Shown here: piece after piece, positions 1 through 14,800 of the stretch
Layout: each line of letters starts with the position of its first letter
How positions within the stretch are numbered: the stretch's first letter is position 1
Assembly: GCA_949752745.1 (NCBI GenBank)
Contig: OX457026.1
Coordinates: 75,855,775 to 75,919,774 of the forward strand
Source: Protula sp. h YS-2021
Taxonomy: Eukaryota; Annelida; Polychaeta; Sabellida; Serpulidae
Length of the DNA stretch: 64,000 bases
Direction of reading: 5' to 3'
Program-made: the position numbers and the translations under genes
Notes under the pieces: model-generated
Database searches by the model: none
Told to the model about the DNA's origin: nothing
The model's input: the letters and a program-made list of their open reading frames with translations, nothing else

Positions 1-2578
1 TAAAGTAAAAAATAGATTGGAGGGGAGGGTCGGGGGGAGGTCATGAATTTTTCCTTATCAAAAGGTGTCATGACTATCACAATTAAGTTTTTTAAACCAA
101 ATTTAAGAACTATTTAAAATTCAAATTTTGTTTCGGTTGTGGTTAATCTACGAGTTTGACCTGTATTACAATGTCTGGACCATCATGGCTTTGTTTTCCA
201 GGTGCGCGAACAACCCTGTCGGACAAGTAACTGAGTCAGCACTGTACGCAGTGAAAACCAATGTGTAGACTAGTAAAACATAATTCGCACTATGTTTCAG
301 CTAAGGACTGCAATCCAAAAAAAAAAAAAAAAAAGGAAAATAAAAGAGCTTCAAGTGTAAACCCACGTAGCTTTTATATACTCGTCAATAAAGACACCCA
401 TTAAAGCGGTTGTTATTCGAGACGGGTGCGCATTTTGTGCTAGTTGTTTAACAAATATGTTGATCCAGAGAGAACGTTTTGTACGTAAATTGAATCTTGT
501 ATTGTGGCTCGTCTTCTCATTCAACACTCTATACTTATTTGCTCTTTATTCACTCACAGTAATAACTTTTATTGACCCAGCCATTTTGTTCAGTCTGTGT
601 GAGAACCGGGTTTTCCCTGGATCTCTCCGATCCAATGTGTTCTTTAGATTGCCCTCTGCACACTGCACACTGTCATGTTACTAAGTGACTATACTTAGGA
701 GGCTCTTTTTATTGCTATATGGCTTTGGAATAAAATAGAGTCGTGGATATTAACCTTTCAAGTATTTGGATAAATACTGAGTTTTAGTGAATTTTGTTTT
801 TCTTTGCTCTCAATGATGGTTTATTGAATACACCAGTTTATTTTCGGTACAAAAATTTTTATGGCTGACTTGAAAATTTTCTCTGTTTTTAAAAGTGGAT
901 AGAAGTGGATAAAAAAACGAATCACGAAATAGATCCTTTGTTGAAATATTTTTGTTGTTGTAAATTCTGTCTGAGTGGAATTAAAATGTATTCAGGTGAA
1001 TTGGGTAGTGGGGTATAAGTTAGTTTTTTTTAAATTTTTTGGTAATTCAAAATATGCGTCCATTCTTTGGTCAGAAGTCTCGGACGACGTCACTAAAATG
1101 ACTATGTTCATTTCAGAAATAATTCTGTTTCCATGATTTTGATTGGATAAATTTATTTGATATATCCTATATCCGAAACCTGTGCTAATTATGGTCCATA
1201 CTGAATAATTTCAATATAATGGATACTGCAAGCTAAGCTGCATGGTAAAGTAGGCATTTTTTAAGCGATTAGGGATTTATTTGAAGCAGGTTTGAGGACT
1301 TCGCGTCACATAAAAGAATTATTAGTGACTTCACTATGAAAACACTTTATCTAGCTTTGAATAGCAAGATAGCAATAAGTGTCATTGGAAAACAAAAAGA
1401 AATTCTCGGTTTTCAGATTAAATAGTGATACAGATATATAAAACCATGTAGGTGCTATCTATAAATTTCCTTATCTCTAAAAGCGAATCGTCATTGCTTT
1501 CTTGTGGGTTTAGAATTAATGACCGAGCTCAAGCCTTTCTAATCAAGATGTGATAAGTTAAAATCTGGTCAAGTTTGTTCTAACGCTCGTAAATGCATGG
1601 CGATTGCTTTTTTTTCTTGGATTTAACTCTTGAAAATGTTATACACTGTCGGACAAAGAATCCTACTTTGCCAGCCAGTATGGCTGTCAGTTAATCTGAA
1701 CATACTTATGGTAGGAAGGGGTCAAAATTGTTTTGATTTTTTTAAATTAAAGTATCTATTTCTTTTATAAAGTTTAGGGTATTATCAGAGCTAAACACGC
1801 TGAGAAAATGATAAAATAACTCAAAAACAATTGTTCATAGAAAAAGTAGCCGAAAAATAAGAAAAAAACTCATATGTACAGATCATGAGTATCTAAGGTC
1901 GAGTGGTTCTATAAGGTTCTATAAATTTTATTTCTTAAAAATAAAGATATTAATTGATAAAAAATAATAGATAATTACCAGCAACGCATGATTGGATGAC
2001 TGCGTGTAAATTCGCTTTATAAACACCCTACTGCAAGAAAAAAAGACCAACATTCATAGTATTTTCTTTAATTTATTTCAAAACTTCAACACACTATCAC
2101 ATGTAAAATGGAGTTGTTTCCAGGTATTAGGCAGTAAGCGCAGACGTCTTTAGCATTTAAGACACGATGCGCCACGGATAAAATTTTAATTATAAAACGC
2201 ATTCTAGGATACGAAATCAAAGACAAAACTTGTGTTGCGATTTAAGCTTCTTATTCAATATTTATACTTTAAAAATTGTATTACAAACTGGTGTATTCAC
2301 AAGATCAGTAGTTTTAATCTTGATGTATGTCTGCTTACGACAGAATATTTATCGGTTTTATACGTCAAAGTGTCAGTTAATGGAACTGACATCTTGACGT
2401 CTTATGTTATTCTCAGCTTTTGCCTCAGAATTGGAGAACCCTAGTGAAACATGGGCTAACTTAAGAATTAACAAAAGGAGGCCAGCATTAAGTATGTAAT
2501 AAAACTTTTATTATTTTACTGCATCAATAAATGCATTTTTGGATACCATAGTCTGCTATATAAAAGTGAAGGGAAAAA
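1..2578. other. Upstream non-coding DNA
   Basis: AT-rich sequence with no convincing gene. One weak possibility is a short terminal exon of an upstream + strand gene: a pyrimidine-rich acceptor ends at 201, ten codons follow to a TGA at 232-234, and an AATAAA lies at 387-392. Without the preceding exon this cannot be supported. A TATATAAAAG lies at 2557-2566, but only 13 nt before the first ATG of the large gene, too close to act as a normal TATA box for that start. Confidence 0.4.
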
Positions 2579-2680
2579 ATGGCCGTGGATAGTATGCAAA
2601 TTGCATATACGGACTTACGACAGCTGATTAACATAGATCCGCCTACTTATGACTATGAAAACGACGATCATAATCACAAG
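2579..2680 (+). CDS. Exon 1 (start codon)
   Basis: ATG in good context (aaaaaATGG), 34 codons, phase 0 end at cacaag|GTAAGA. An in-frame TGA lies just upstream at 2567-2569, so this is the first available ATG unless an upstream exon exists. The acidic/polar product has no known motif. Confidence 0.65.
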
Positions 2681-5600
2681 GTAAGAAATATGCGTCAAAA
2701 ATCTTTTTAAGCCCCCACCGATTTGGTTCATGCATATATTCGTTGGATTCCCATTTCATTTTCTTCCTGAAAATTCACTGTCTTGGCTATTTCCGGTGTG
2801 ATGATATCTTTCTTAATGTTTTTATGTCGCTTCGACCAAGGGGAAATATACAGTTTTTGTATGTTCTTTGTGTGTGGACGTGTGTGTTTGTTACTCTGTT
2901 ATGAACAGAATGTTGTGTGCAAGATATCTCGAGGACGAAAAGGAAAAGCCGTGTCAAATTTTATATGGGTATTCCTTGGATCATTCAGACGGTTCTTTCA
3001 GCTTTGACGAATGTAGTGAAATAAAAAAGGTGTGCAACGTTTTATGTAAGATTCTCAGCCGCTGAAGTTCAGAGAAAGTTGAAACTTTGCCGGAATGCTG
3101 CATGGCAGGTCCGAAAAATTCTATCAAATTTTATCACGAGTAGAATGAACGAAAACGGCATAGGATGTTATCATGTAAAATATGTACCCGTATGTAAGCT
3201 GAACAAGACCCTCTGTGCAAAATATTTCGATAAAGTAAAGTCGTGGGTATTCATTGCTGTCAGTCGGACAGCTGTATCAACCCTTGACGCATTTAGTAAA
3301 ATTAAGAAAGGCGTATGACTTCATTACGTTAATATCTTTTATGTAACATTTCTTAGCCGTTGAACATCGGAGAAAGTTGAAAGTTAGTGGGAATGTTGCT
3401 TGGTAGGCCCGAAATATTTTATCAGATGCCCTGAAAAGTCCGAGTCGCCGAATCTAACACCAGACTGCAGTAAAACCTACTTCTAACGACCACATTCAAA
3501 CCTGGATAAAAAAGTAACGTACACTAAAATTCCAGTATTGACCCACTAACAGACCCGGATAAAAAAGACGTACGGTAAAATCTCTTTTAGTGGCCACCTT
3601 CCAGACTCAGAAAAAGACGTACATTAAAGCCTGTTTCGTAGTGACCACCATCCGGACCCGGATAAAAAAAGACGTACTGTTCAAGTTACGTACCTCCCTA
3701 CCCCCTTTAAAATAGCTGATACGCAAGTGGACTTCTGGGCAAGTGGACCTCTGGGCACATGAGATGTATTTAAATAGACACATTTATGTAAGGTAAGAGG
3801 TCTTAGTATTTTGTAGGGAGTACTAATTTTTTCAAAGAAAATTTTCCGAAAGGACTCGGGGAAGCATTTTTTTTTTGGTTTGAAAAACAAAAAGCAAAGG
3901 CTTAGAGAAATGTTTGGCATGTTAAGGAACACTGTTGTTGGTGAGCACTAGCCGCTCTAGTTTTTTTTTTTGAATTTATGACAATGAATTATGGTTATGT
4001 GCGCTGAAATTAATTTTTAATTTCAGTAAAAATAAAAAAGGATAGTGGTTATTAGGGATTTATGGGTTTAGTTGGGCAGTCATTTGTTTTTGTTTACAAA
4101 AACAAGAAACTAAGTAGATGTCGATTGAAAGCGTGTGATATAAGCCTGTACTTTTATGCTTTATGTGCACTGGTCGCTCTGGTTTGCATTTAATTTCTAT
4201 TTATTAAGTAAGGTTGAATTCGCATTTTCTTTGTTTCAATGTTCTGCATTTCATTGCAATACCATGGATTGGAAAATCTTCTTAGACCTGGAGTCGTTTT
4301 TGTCTGTTTCTTTTGGATTAGATATTCGTCTTACTGCCATTTTGGTGAAGCATGGTGTGCTTTGAGGTGTTCATTTTGTCCTATTGTTGTATTCCTAACT
4401 GGTACTGGAATGGATATTGATGTTTGGCATGCATGATGAGTTAACAAGAGTTTTGTAGTGTTGCAAGTGAAATTCTAGGTAAGCCTTGATAAAAGTATAT
4501 CTTTTATATTTGATGTAAGCACAGATCGCCTCTCCCGATCAGTTTCAGCTTAGATCCTGATTTCCCTTTCAGTTTACTAAACAGAGCTCTGGTGTTATAA
4601 ACGCCAATCTATGCAACCAAATCCCGATGTTGATCCGGCGTCTGTTCGCATCTTCACCGATAAGTTTTTCCTCAGTGTGTTAAAGTTTTATTTTTTTTAA
4701 TGGTTGGAATGGAAATGGCATGCTGCGCTCATGTCGCGGCGGATCGATGTCAGCAAACAATATTCAATTTTATGAATCAAAAAGTCAGCCATCCAAGTTG
4801 AGCGGAATAAAATGACGTACTAGTTTCACTATTTTTTGAACGAAATAAGTAAACCTAAGTAGCTATTAACGTTCAGAATAAGCGGCTGTCATTGCATATC
4901 ACTGATCAATTCGCAGTGATCAATTTAATTTGTTCCAGCAAGTAATTTTGAAGAAAATCAGAGCGAACACTATAAAATGGTACCATCAGTAAGTTTGACC
5001 TCGCTAGTAATATCAATGTCACCAAGAACAGTAGAGCTTTGAGATGTTCACAACTATTTCTCCTGCAAACATAAAATTGAGTATCAAAATTTAAAATCTA
5101 TGTTAAATATAGCATATGTCTGAACACATAAACGTACATTGTCTTTTAATTTATAGGAAATCATGTTTCACGTTTTCCGAGAGAAATCGATTTCTGCATT
5201 TTTATTGTTGTGATTTTTGGTAGGAGGCTACATACAATGGCAGTTGTGGGACACAACAGACTAAAACACATATGTGGAAATCGTGATATTAGACAAATAG
5301 CCGTGTGGCTGCCCCGAAGTTTTATGTATGCGTTTTCAAGCTTATTACGAGTATTTGCTGATTAGCGCTAGATGTGTTTGTTCTGCAACATATTGATTTG
5401 CCCAAATTACTATGCAATTAAACTAACACGATGGTATAATTTTAGTCCGTTGCTAGCACTTTATTTGTAGTGGAGGCTCCAATCGATCAACAAGTTTTCT
5501 TCTAGATCACGTTGTTTGTTTCTCAGATGAAAGTCCACATCACGTAACTTGGCTAAAAGGTTTTGATATAAGTCCGTCTTTTGCATGAGGTTGTGTATGA

Positions 5601-8600
5601 ATGTTAGGCTTATTCACTGTCTGTCTTCTACACTTTGGTCAGATTGCTTTTAAATGTCCGGACAATTACCCAGGCTAGCTTTAAAATTAGTATGAATGTC
5701 AATGTATTCAAGGACTGTTAGACTAATAACCGTAGGACTGTGATGTTTGTGACAGGGATAAAAGTAATAGATTCTATGAGCAGTTGTATCGACACAACGG
5801 CTTCTTGTTGCACCAATCAATTTATGGTAGAACGATTGAATCCTGGATAGTTTTGTATTAAGGGATCACTTTTCAGTATAAGTGTAAGTGGTGGTGTCAG
5901 ACGCAGATTGTTTAAGAAATTTGATGGAATAATTCCAAGGTCATGCCTCGGTGCTCGTTCCTTGATTTATACATCTTGTTTTTTTTTTGGTGGGGGGGGG
6001 GGGGATTCACAAAAAATAGTAATAAACTGTGGAACTCGTACTTTGCAAATATGTGTATTTGACGTTCTGTTACAAAATGCAACATTTACTGTGTAAAAAT
6101 AGAGATACAGAGAAGATAGGTTCTTCATAATAAACTTGTACAGGGTTGTAACATTAGGTGTAATTCTGGTAGGACTTACTTTGGCCATGTTTGGGGCATA
6201 ACAAGATATTACAGTGACATTTAGATCAACTGGAGGAAAGTGATATTAGTTCTAGATTCTACTGTACTTTATTTCTACCATAATTGCGTCAAATTTGCGG
6301 TGATATTTGGATGATGTCATTTTCTATGTAATTTTCGAATGTGGTGATTGAGCAAGAAAGTCGTTACCAAGTAAAACAATAGGTTATTTAGAATATCCCG
6401 AACTCCCACCCGCCCTTCCCACCGGAGATCATTGATTGTGTAATTAATGTGTTGACCACGTTTGCAAACTACATTTGGCAACGGCGATACTTGGGAATCC
6501 TCCACTGTCAGTTAAACAGATAAAACTTTACCCTTGCAATCAAAAGAAAAATTCTCGTTGATTTTAAAATTATTTTCCTCAAATATTTGATTATTATACA
6601 GATTGGTAGAACAAACATGTTTTATTCAAAATGGGTCACGTTGCAATCTAACCATGCATTGTGTAAACATGGGTTATTGTTTGAGACACGAGCGTTCTCT
6701 TTGCTCCCTGTGAATGGAATAAAAGAAGCACATATCTTTTTGGGAATGATTCCAAGTAATATATGTGAAGCACATTGATTTATTGATTGGGTGTTGGTTT
6801 TGTGGTGTGATGCTTTTTTTTAAAGCTTCACATAGTATAGATTGCATTTTGCAAATTAGAATTGGTAAACAAATTGCATGAAAAGACTATTGCTCTCAAA
6901 TGCACAACAGACCGACATAAAAAAAACAAACATGTAGATATAAACAAAAAAAACAAACAAAAACACACACACACACACACACAACTGTGGAAATGGTAGA
7001 AAAAGGGCATCGCAATGCGCTGTATGTATTGTTTTCATAATATCTACCGACTTGCGTAACCATGTTTGCCCGTTGTCACACACAGTAGATTTATGTGTGT
7101 ACATTGAATAGCTGCTATCTGATTTTTTTATTTTCAGCCCGCGCTTCTTTTTTCTTGTTTCATACAGACGTGATTGCGAAACGTATTTGCTGGTTTTAGA
7201 ATATTGCCATTTAAGCATTTTGTTTTAGATGATGTTCGGTGTAATCATGTATATTTTCTGTGTAGTGTGAAAATGTAGTGCTTTGATATTGTTTATGTAT
7301 GTTAAAAACAGGAAAAACTAGAAGAACTAAAATCCAGGCTTGTATGTATATTACTGTTGTTGAAATAAATTTTTTAAACGAAATGTAACAAGTACTTGAT
7401 ACACATAAGCATGCTCATGTTTAAGTGTTATCTGTTTGTCAACATAGTAAATAGGAGATTTAAACGAGTCAGTTTAAATACGAATTTTAACTTTTATATC
7501 CTTTCTGGTTTTGATGTACTGCCAAAACATGTTTGACACTGGGTGTTAATTTTAAGTGTTAGGATCGAAAGTGTTACCTCTAAATAAATGGCATGATTTG
7601 GTGTTTACTTTAAAAAATACTAACCTTTGGATTGATTTTGGAGTATATTTGCTGATAAATATGTGTGAGGTAGTTATAGTTGCCATAGTTGCGGGTCTCC
7701 ACAAAAATCAATGCATTTTTAACAGAAAGCCTTTCCTGATTGTCAAAACAGGTTTCATTCTCCTTATTCAGATCCTACAACAGTATAGGTCTAAATTCAT
7801 TCACAAACTCCTTGCATGTAGTCGTGCACAAGGTCGTACGTCAAGCCGCCTAAGCAATCGAAATTATTTTAATTCCAACAACATCGAAGTGAGAGAGTGA
7901 GCCACACAAAATAGTATTCAGATTTCTTATCATAAAGTGTCTACTTGCAACAATATTACTTGAAAAAATCCCGTTAATATTAGTTAATTCACTTGTTTAT
8001 TTGTTATTCGGTTATTTTACGTATTAATGTTTGATTATGAAGAATATTTACTGAAAATAGTATTATATAAAATAACAATTGTATTTTTTTTCTAATCCTA
8101 AAAAGTAATTAACTAACTAAGAAATCAGGTATATTTTAACAGGACATTCGATAATTCTAATATTGCAGAAATCGAGTATTTTTATGAGTATAATATTTTG
8201 AGTGTCAGTTTGTTTAAACAATTTAGTTGCTTGTCTTAAAGAAAATATATTGTTATTTTAAAAGCTTTCACAGTTTGCTTTTCAGCTCTTATACTTTTCA
8301 ATACTGAAATACATAATTTTGAAATAAAATGGATTTTCCGTTTGTCAAGAGATGAAAAATTACACTGTTAAACTGTATTGTAGTTTTTATGAGAAGAAAC
8401 AAACGTCATGTGCGATTTCTGCGATATTCCAGTTGCCGGTATCCTTTTCTTGAATAGCTGGCTAAAAATCTTTTTATTACTTGCTTCAGTATTTTTTGTT
8501 TTACATGTATAGTGTTTAATATATTTTGAATGAAGTGATTTGGTACCTGCCTGTTGATACATGTTAAATATTTGAACAAATGTTGTTTCGAAAATTTTCT

Positions 8601-8831
8601 TAAGATTTAATCATAATCTGTGGTTTGAAAAATTTGTGAGTGAAAATAATGGAATAATCAGTATTATTGGTGTTACGCTATTTCTTGTGGGTTCTTGTCT
8701 AACTCTAACATTGCAGTACAGCAAAACTGGAAAGTCGATATATTTATTTCCGTTTGTAAGAAAATATTTTACGTTAGTTAATATTTTTAATGTTCATCTG
8801 ACCATTGCGGCCAATGTGCTGAAACCTTTGC

Positions 8832-8866
<35 letters not shown>

Positions 8867-11800
8867 ATGTGAACTGGCTATAAGTTTGGATAGCAGTGTA
8901 TGTTTGTGATGTCACAATAGTTTCGAAAAAGAGTTCTGTATCATAATTAAATATTTGTCTCATAGTATCTGAACTACAGATAAAGCGTAAATATGGATCA
9001 TTACAGAATCCTTTGGATAACACAGTGCATTTCTGATATCTGCTCAACAGGCGTTTTATAATTACATGCGATCTTTTGGATTAGGAAACGACTTTGATTT
9101 CTAATATTATACAGAAAAGAATATTTGCACCTAACTCTCCATGAACGATCCTATTGTTACTCTTGAACGTAAACAGGCAGGGATAAGATAATCTACATGA
9201 GGCAGTTTAAGAAAATAATGAGAAGGAACATGAGCGTTATATACTGTAAACTGCGGTGGTCTGGGGACGAAATGGGGGTATTTGGGTATTGGAGTTACAA
9301 CACAGGGTGGTGCAAGTACATCGTTGCAGGTATTGTTGCAAACTGATCCTGATCATGGTATTAAAGTTGGGGGGGGGGGGGCGGGAGAGCCATATAACTT
9401 TGAGGAAGTAATAATAATAATAATAATAATAAATGCACAGTGTTTTCCCAGGATTTTTCTATTTCGGGATTGTTTCGTAAATTCGTTATCCTTTTGAGAC
9501 TGGAAAATATCTTGTCACCCAGAGAAATCTGTTACAAAATTGGGTGAATAGTAAAAGAAGGAGTTCTAATCTTTAATTTCTGGAAGTTGTATAAGTTTAA
9601 AAAAAATAATTGGTACAAGATATAGTCGTATCTCAGGTAATTATTAATTATAACTGCACGAGGTTTTGTAAATTTTAGAACTATACTCAGCTCCAGTTGT
9701 CAGAGACTGTATGTAAATGTTTGTGGTTCTGTATGATTGATGTTTATTACTGATTTGCGTGTGGAATGTGTATGTTGATACGTCTCGAAATTTTATTTTC
9801 TATTTCTGCTTGAATACATGACCGTATCCATAGCAATACAACAAACGTTTATGAAGTGAAGCCCATTAACAATAAACTGCGTCTGAAAGTTTCAATGGGA
9901 GATGCACCATGATGCATTTTCTCCATGACTCTTTACGTTACCTCTTATCTATTTTAACGTCTTATATAATTTTTTAATTGTCTACTTATTTTGAGGATAA
10001 TAAGGTAAACTTATCCTGTTTTAAAGACGAAACCATACAAATATACCAGTAATCATGCTCTTGGAACAAAATTATGTCTTAGTGAAATACACTTTTTACC
10101 ATGTTGACAACTTAGGACAAGTATTTTATTTTACGTTTGGAAGCTGTTACATTTCTAGTCCATATAGAAGATTTGTTTACCAAGAGTGACTGTTCATGCC
10201 ATGTTATTTTCATGTCATTCAGAACAAAACGTGCGGATCGTGAAACTGTTAAGATTATTAGTCAGGAAGAATACAGATATATATTTTGTAGCCTTCGTGA
10301 AGATGTCGAATTTTTTTTAATGCAGACGGATTTGATAAATACTTTTCACCCGTCGTGCATCACGCATTTGACCCTCTGCCCCACAGAATTCTGATATTTC
10401 TAAATATAACACATCTGTGTGCGATCTTTGGTTACTTCACTTACTTTCGTAGCACCAAATTGTTTTAAAATGTTTTGCACGAAGTATGATGTGACGATTA
10501 GTGCACATTCTGGATTAACTATTGTGTGGAAACCTCCATTAAAACTCGTTGTTTGGTTATGTCAGTGAGGTAAAGAGGAGTCGCTGGTGCTTGTAACCTT
10601 TTATATACAATTTTTGAGATCAGACTAGGCTGTTGACTAGAAATTAAAATGTTAATATTAAGCGAGAAAGACATTTTATGCACTTCAAAGTGATAAAATA
10701 TATCCTGTCCATAATGGTGTAAAATGTTTTGCGGTCATATATCTTGTGTTTAATGATGGTTGTCGTAGAAATAGGTCTTTGAAAGAGAAATAAGAATTTG
10801 GTAAGATTCTCGTCATTTAATGTTTGAACTGATCTCTGGAAAAATATTGTGTTTGTTAAAATTGCAGGCTGATGTTGACCAGTATAAAACAGAAGCTGTA
10901 CGTTTTATGTTATTTTATATTTGTGTCATATTTTTTTTTATAAATTTTCAAGTGAAACAGATTACAGCTGAGAATATAATATATATATTTATACAAAATT
11001 GTCGTCATTTGTGAAATCTGAAGCCAAGATTTCGAACTTTTAAGTTAACATTGATGTTGATTCATAGTCTTGGTCCAGTGCTGTTCACACTCATTATTTA
11101 GAAATTTGTGTTACCTTGAAAAAGCAGTTCTCTTTCCATATATTTGTATATTTTACAGCTACAGGCCTAAAGACTGTGACCTACTTTAACATTTTAAAGT
11201 TTCAAATTTGTTAAGTCTTACCCTATAGTATATCACTAAACTCTTAATATTTATTATAAACGCTTATTCCTTATTTTTATTTTGGGTCTGATGATGGGAA
11301 CTGAAGGAGGACGCTCGAAAGGCTGCGTTAATGAGAGCAGTACGTAACATTTCATTTAATAGATTACAGAAGGCAGCAAAAGAAACACTTTATCTGGTTA
11401 ATAACCAAAACATTGTGAGGTTTAGAAAGCAAGGAGAAGTTTACGTTCACAAGTCATGGCAATACAACAACTGCAATATCTGATAATAGCTGTATGGGTT
11501 TGAATAAATGTGACTTAATTCACATAATATTATTGGTAATTAGTGGAATCCTTTAATAAACTTGTCACGTTTTTAATAGGAAAACAAATATATAATATGA
11601 TAATGTGACTTAATTCAAATAATATTATAGGCAGTCATTGGACACCCTGTAACAAACATGTTACGCTTTTTAAAGATTTAGGCTCACGTATTTTTTCGGT
11701 TCTTGGCAGGCATCCGCTGATGCAGCCAAAGTTCGCCTGGTAAGGCGTAATTTTGTACGTTACGTGAGTGGTATAGTGCTGCTTAAATGGATAAACTTTT

Positions 11801-14800
11801 AACAGAGTTTTGAAATTCTTATTATGTATGAATGTTTTTTATTAAGCCTTGTGTGCATTATTTTAAAATACTCCACTGACTCTAAAGTTAAGAGTTTGAA
11901 GGACACTTACGTACATTGGAATATTCTTTCGTGGGAGTGCTATTGGTACAGAAATCTCACCGAGAAACGTAGTGAAGAGTAGTTGTATGGTTCTTAGCAT
12001 TTACTAATGGTCAATTAAGATTTATTGTTTGAAGTGGGAATGAGATTAATTCGAGAGATGGTATTTTGTAAACTGTATGATCAGTTTAATAACAATTTAC
12101 TCCTACGTGGCATTGAATGTTAACAAGCTTTTCTTTGGTAAACGGATGAAAAGTAAAATGTGTGTTGCAAAAGAAATTTCATGGTCATACACTATAATCG
12201 ATTTCTTTATTTTCTGTATAAATACAGAATTTGTATAGGCTCTTACATAAGTTAATTTGCTGCTCACGAAATTGTTCATTTAAGCACCCAAAAGTTGAAA
12301 CGCGTTGGTTTGCATGCAAAAAGTTGAGAATAAACATTGAAAATTAATATTCATATTTGGGTTTAATGTCATACTAATATCTACTAATTACCGCATTTGA
12401 TAAAATATATGGATGTCATATAAATATAGTGTTGGATAAAGCCATTTCGGTTGCCGTCGGGATATCTTCTATTTTTATTGAAAGTTTTCTCATATATTAT
12501 TACATTTTTGAGCTCATAGCTATGAAATTTAGTCATTAGCTTTTTATTAACGAAAACCATAAATTGAAAAAAATATGTGTAAACAAAATATGTGTCCAAC
12601 GACCTAAAAACCGAGTATATGTCTAACAATGTTTCGCCAAAACATATATCGAAGTTTTAGACTATTTAATAGATGATCGTAGATCATGAAATGCATTAAA
12701 CCTTTTCTGAGTCTGAGCATTATAGCAGTTTAACAAAAACTTAACATTGATATGTTTTTATCTGTCTCTTGTAACCTTAAAATTTGTAACTGCTTTCCTT
12801 TATTATCTGACGCTAATTTTTATGTGTTTGTATATGCTTTCTGATGATAATGCATATGAAAATTAAAATAATATGGTGATTACAGTAGCTATAGCTTACT
12901 AACAACATGTAAAGTTACCAGCGTAAATTTGCATCATATCATAGAAATTAAAATGCATGAAATAATCAGCATACGATATCAGCATGTGCAGATATTGATA
13001 ATGCTATCTGCCTGTACGTATTTTAACATTTTAAAAGGCTGCTGTGTTATAACAATTATGCAATTGAAAAGAATTAAGAATGTCTCTCCCTTTGCTGTTA
13101 GCAGTTAATACAAGAAATTGAATAGATGTTTAAATAATTTTATAGTTTTTTAGGAATTACTAAAGCTTTGAAATTTTCAAAATAATACGACTACCATATT
13201 ACGTTACGATAAATTATGCTAGGCGGAGGTTGAACAAGAACGTGACTATGCAAATGCAGAGGTAGCAAAGCAACAAGCAGAAGTTAAAACTCTTCAGCAA
13301 GAAAAGGGAGAGCTTAAAGAAAGACTTGAAAATCAGCCCACAAAAGTGGTTGAAGTTGTCAAGGAAGTTGTAAAAGAGGTTGAAGTTATAAAGGAAGTCG
13401 AAAAAATTGTTGAAGTACCTGTTGAAAAACCAGAAGACGACCAACAAACCGACAAACCAGAAATAGAGCCTACTGCATCCCCGGAGCTAGAAGAAGTAAT
13501 TGAGGAACAAGTAGGTTTTTATATGTGTAAGTCTGCACGCAAGGCACAATGTACGATGTACATGTATTAATAGTTATGTATTACATGCATGTCGAATGTT
13601 TCACGCTGTCCATTCATCTGTACTCAGTGTTACTAATACCTCAGGAACTTAGGTATACAGTGAGTGACATGAGGGATTTTTATTCGTGACAGATATGCGA
13701 CATGTGGGGTTGTGTGGGCGTATGACGTGTGAGTATGTTATAGATCACTTGGATATGAATGGTAATAATTCATATACATCATATTCGCACGTTCTGTCGA
13801 CATACTTTTAGCACTGGCGAAGTGCATTTTAATTATATATCTCAAGTATTTACTCTTTAAATAGAATTATTTTATGGGTGCTTTCTACTCTTTGTTCTAT
13901 TTTCTAATAGATAGAGAAGTTAACATCTGGAAGTGATTAAGGTAAAACTAACTAAATGGAATCGACACGTTGTTTTCCTGGAATGAAACGTTGTATCTTT
14001 CAGTGCATGTATTCTTCAAGATGCATGTTTGTTGAGGAATGAGTATGGGAGTATGTGTGTGAAATATAACAAATATGGTCAGGTCTTCAGACATGCATTC
14101 GGGTATGTCTGCCTGTCTAAATCCTTTCTTATGGGAAATTTGTTGTTTTCAAAGTCATCTCCAAGCAAGGTTTTCAACTTTTTACCAGTAACTAGGGTCA
14201 AAAGTACTTGTTTCTATGGAATGTTCTTGTTTTTGTTGCCTTTCTTTCCTGGTTGAGCACTCATTTCTTAAAGTCGTGGGCCTTATCACAAAAAGTAGTT
14301 GCCATTATTTGCCAGTGTTCCTGACAAAGTATTCTTCAGAAGAATATAAATTCTGAGTTTAAAACGTAACGGGTGATGGTAAAGGGGCAATTGAATGTCA
14401 TCACATTACAGTTTTAAATATGTTTAGTTGTCATTTATATTGTTTTTTAATTTTTCTTAGATTTTTTGTTATATTTTGGTTAAAAGTTATTTTTCAGTTC
14501 GTTCTCTTTGATTATATTTGTGTACATCAGTATTTGTCGTCAATGTAGTGTAAAGATTTAATGTACAATCAGTGTTTTCAAACACCTGTAGAGATTTATT
14601 AAGTAGAAGTTACGATGAAACAGATTTTTATAATTGAAACTTTTGAAATTACAGTAATTGTAATAAACCCTTTCGTTTAATTATTTCAGGTTGACGTAGG
14701 AAATGCCAGAGAAGAAATTCAGGTAAAATTCAAAATATTTACAATTATGTCAGGATGAATTTAAATAAAATCTTATAATAAGTAGACGTTAACAAGTGCA

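Larger units (their letters stand above)
2681..7311 (+). other. Intron 1
   Basis: Long AT-rich intron. It contains a diverged tandem duplication (about 2.9-3.43 kb), a short repeat cluster related to a MITE end (3465-3690), a homopolymer near 5990 and an AC microsatellite near 6965. Further micro-exons could be hidden here; none passes the phase test. Confidence 0.5.

Noticed and set aside
202..234. Possible last exon of an upstream gene
   Set aside because: Only ten codons and no upstream exon in the window to test the phase.
4940..4989. Possible exon in intron 1 (ttccag|...|GTAAGT, coding SNFEENQSEHYKMVPS)
   Set aside because: Good borders and an open frame, but its phase (two leading bases) cannot join exon 1, which ends in phase 0.
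11370..11396. Possible 27-nt micro-exon (KAAKETLYL) before exon 4
   Set aside because: Keeps phase but has a poor pyrimidine tract and a weak donor (GTTAAT); could be chance.
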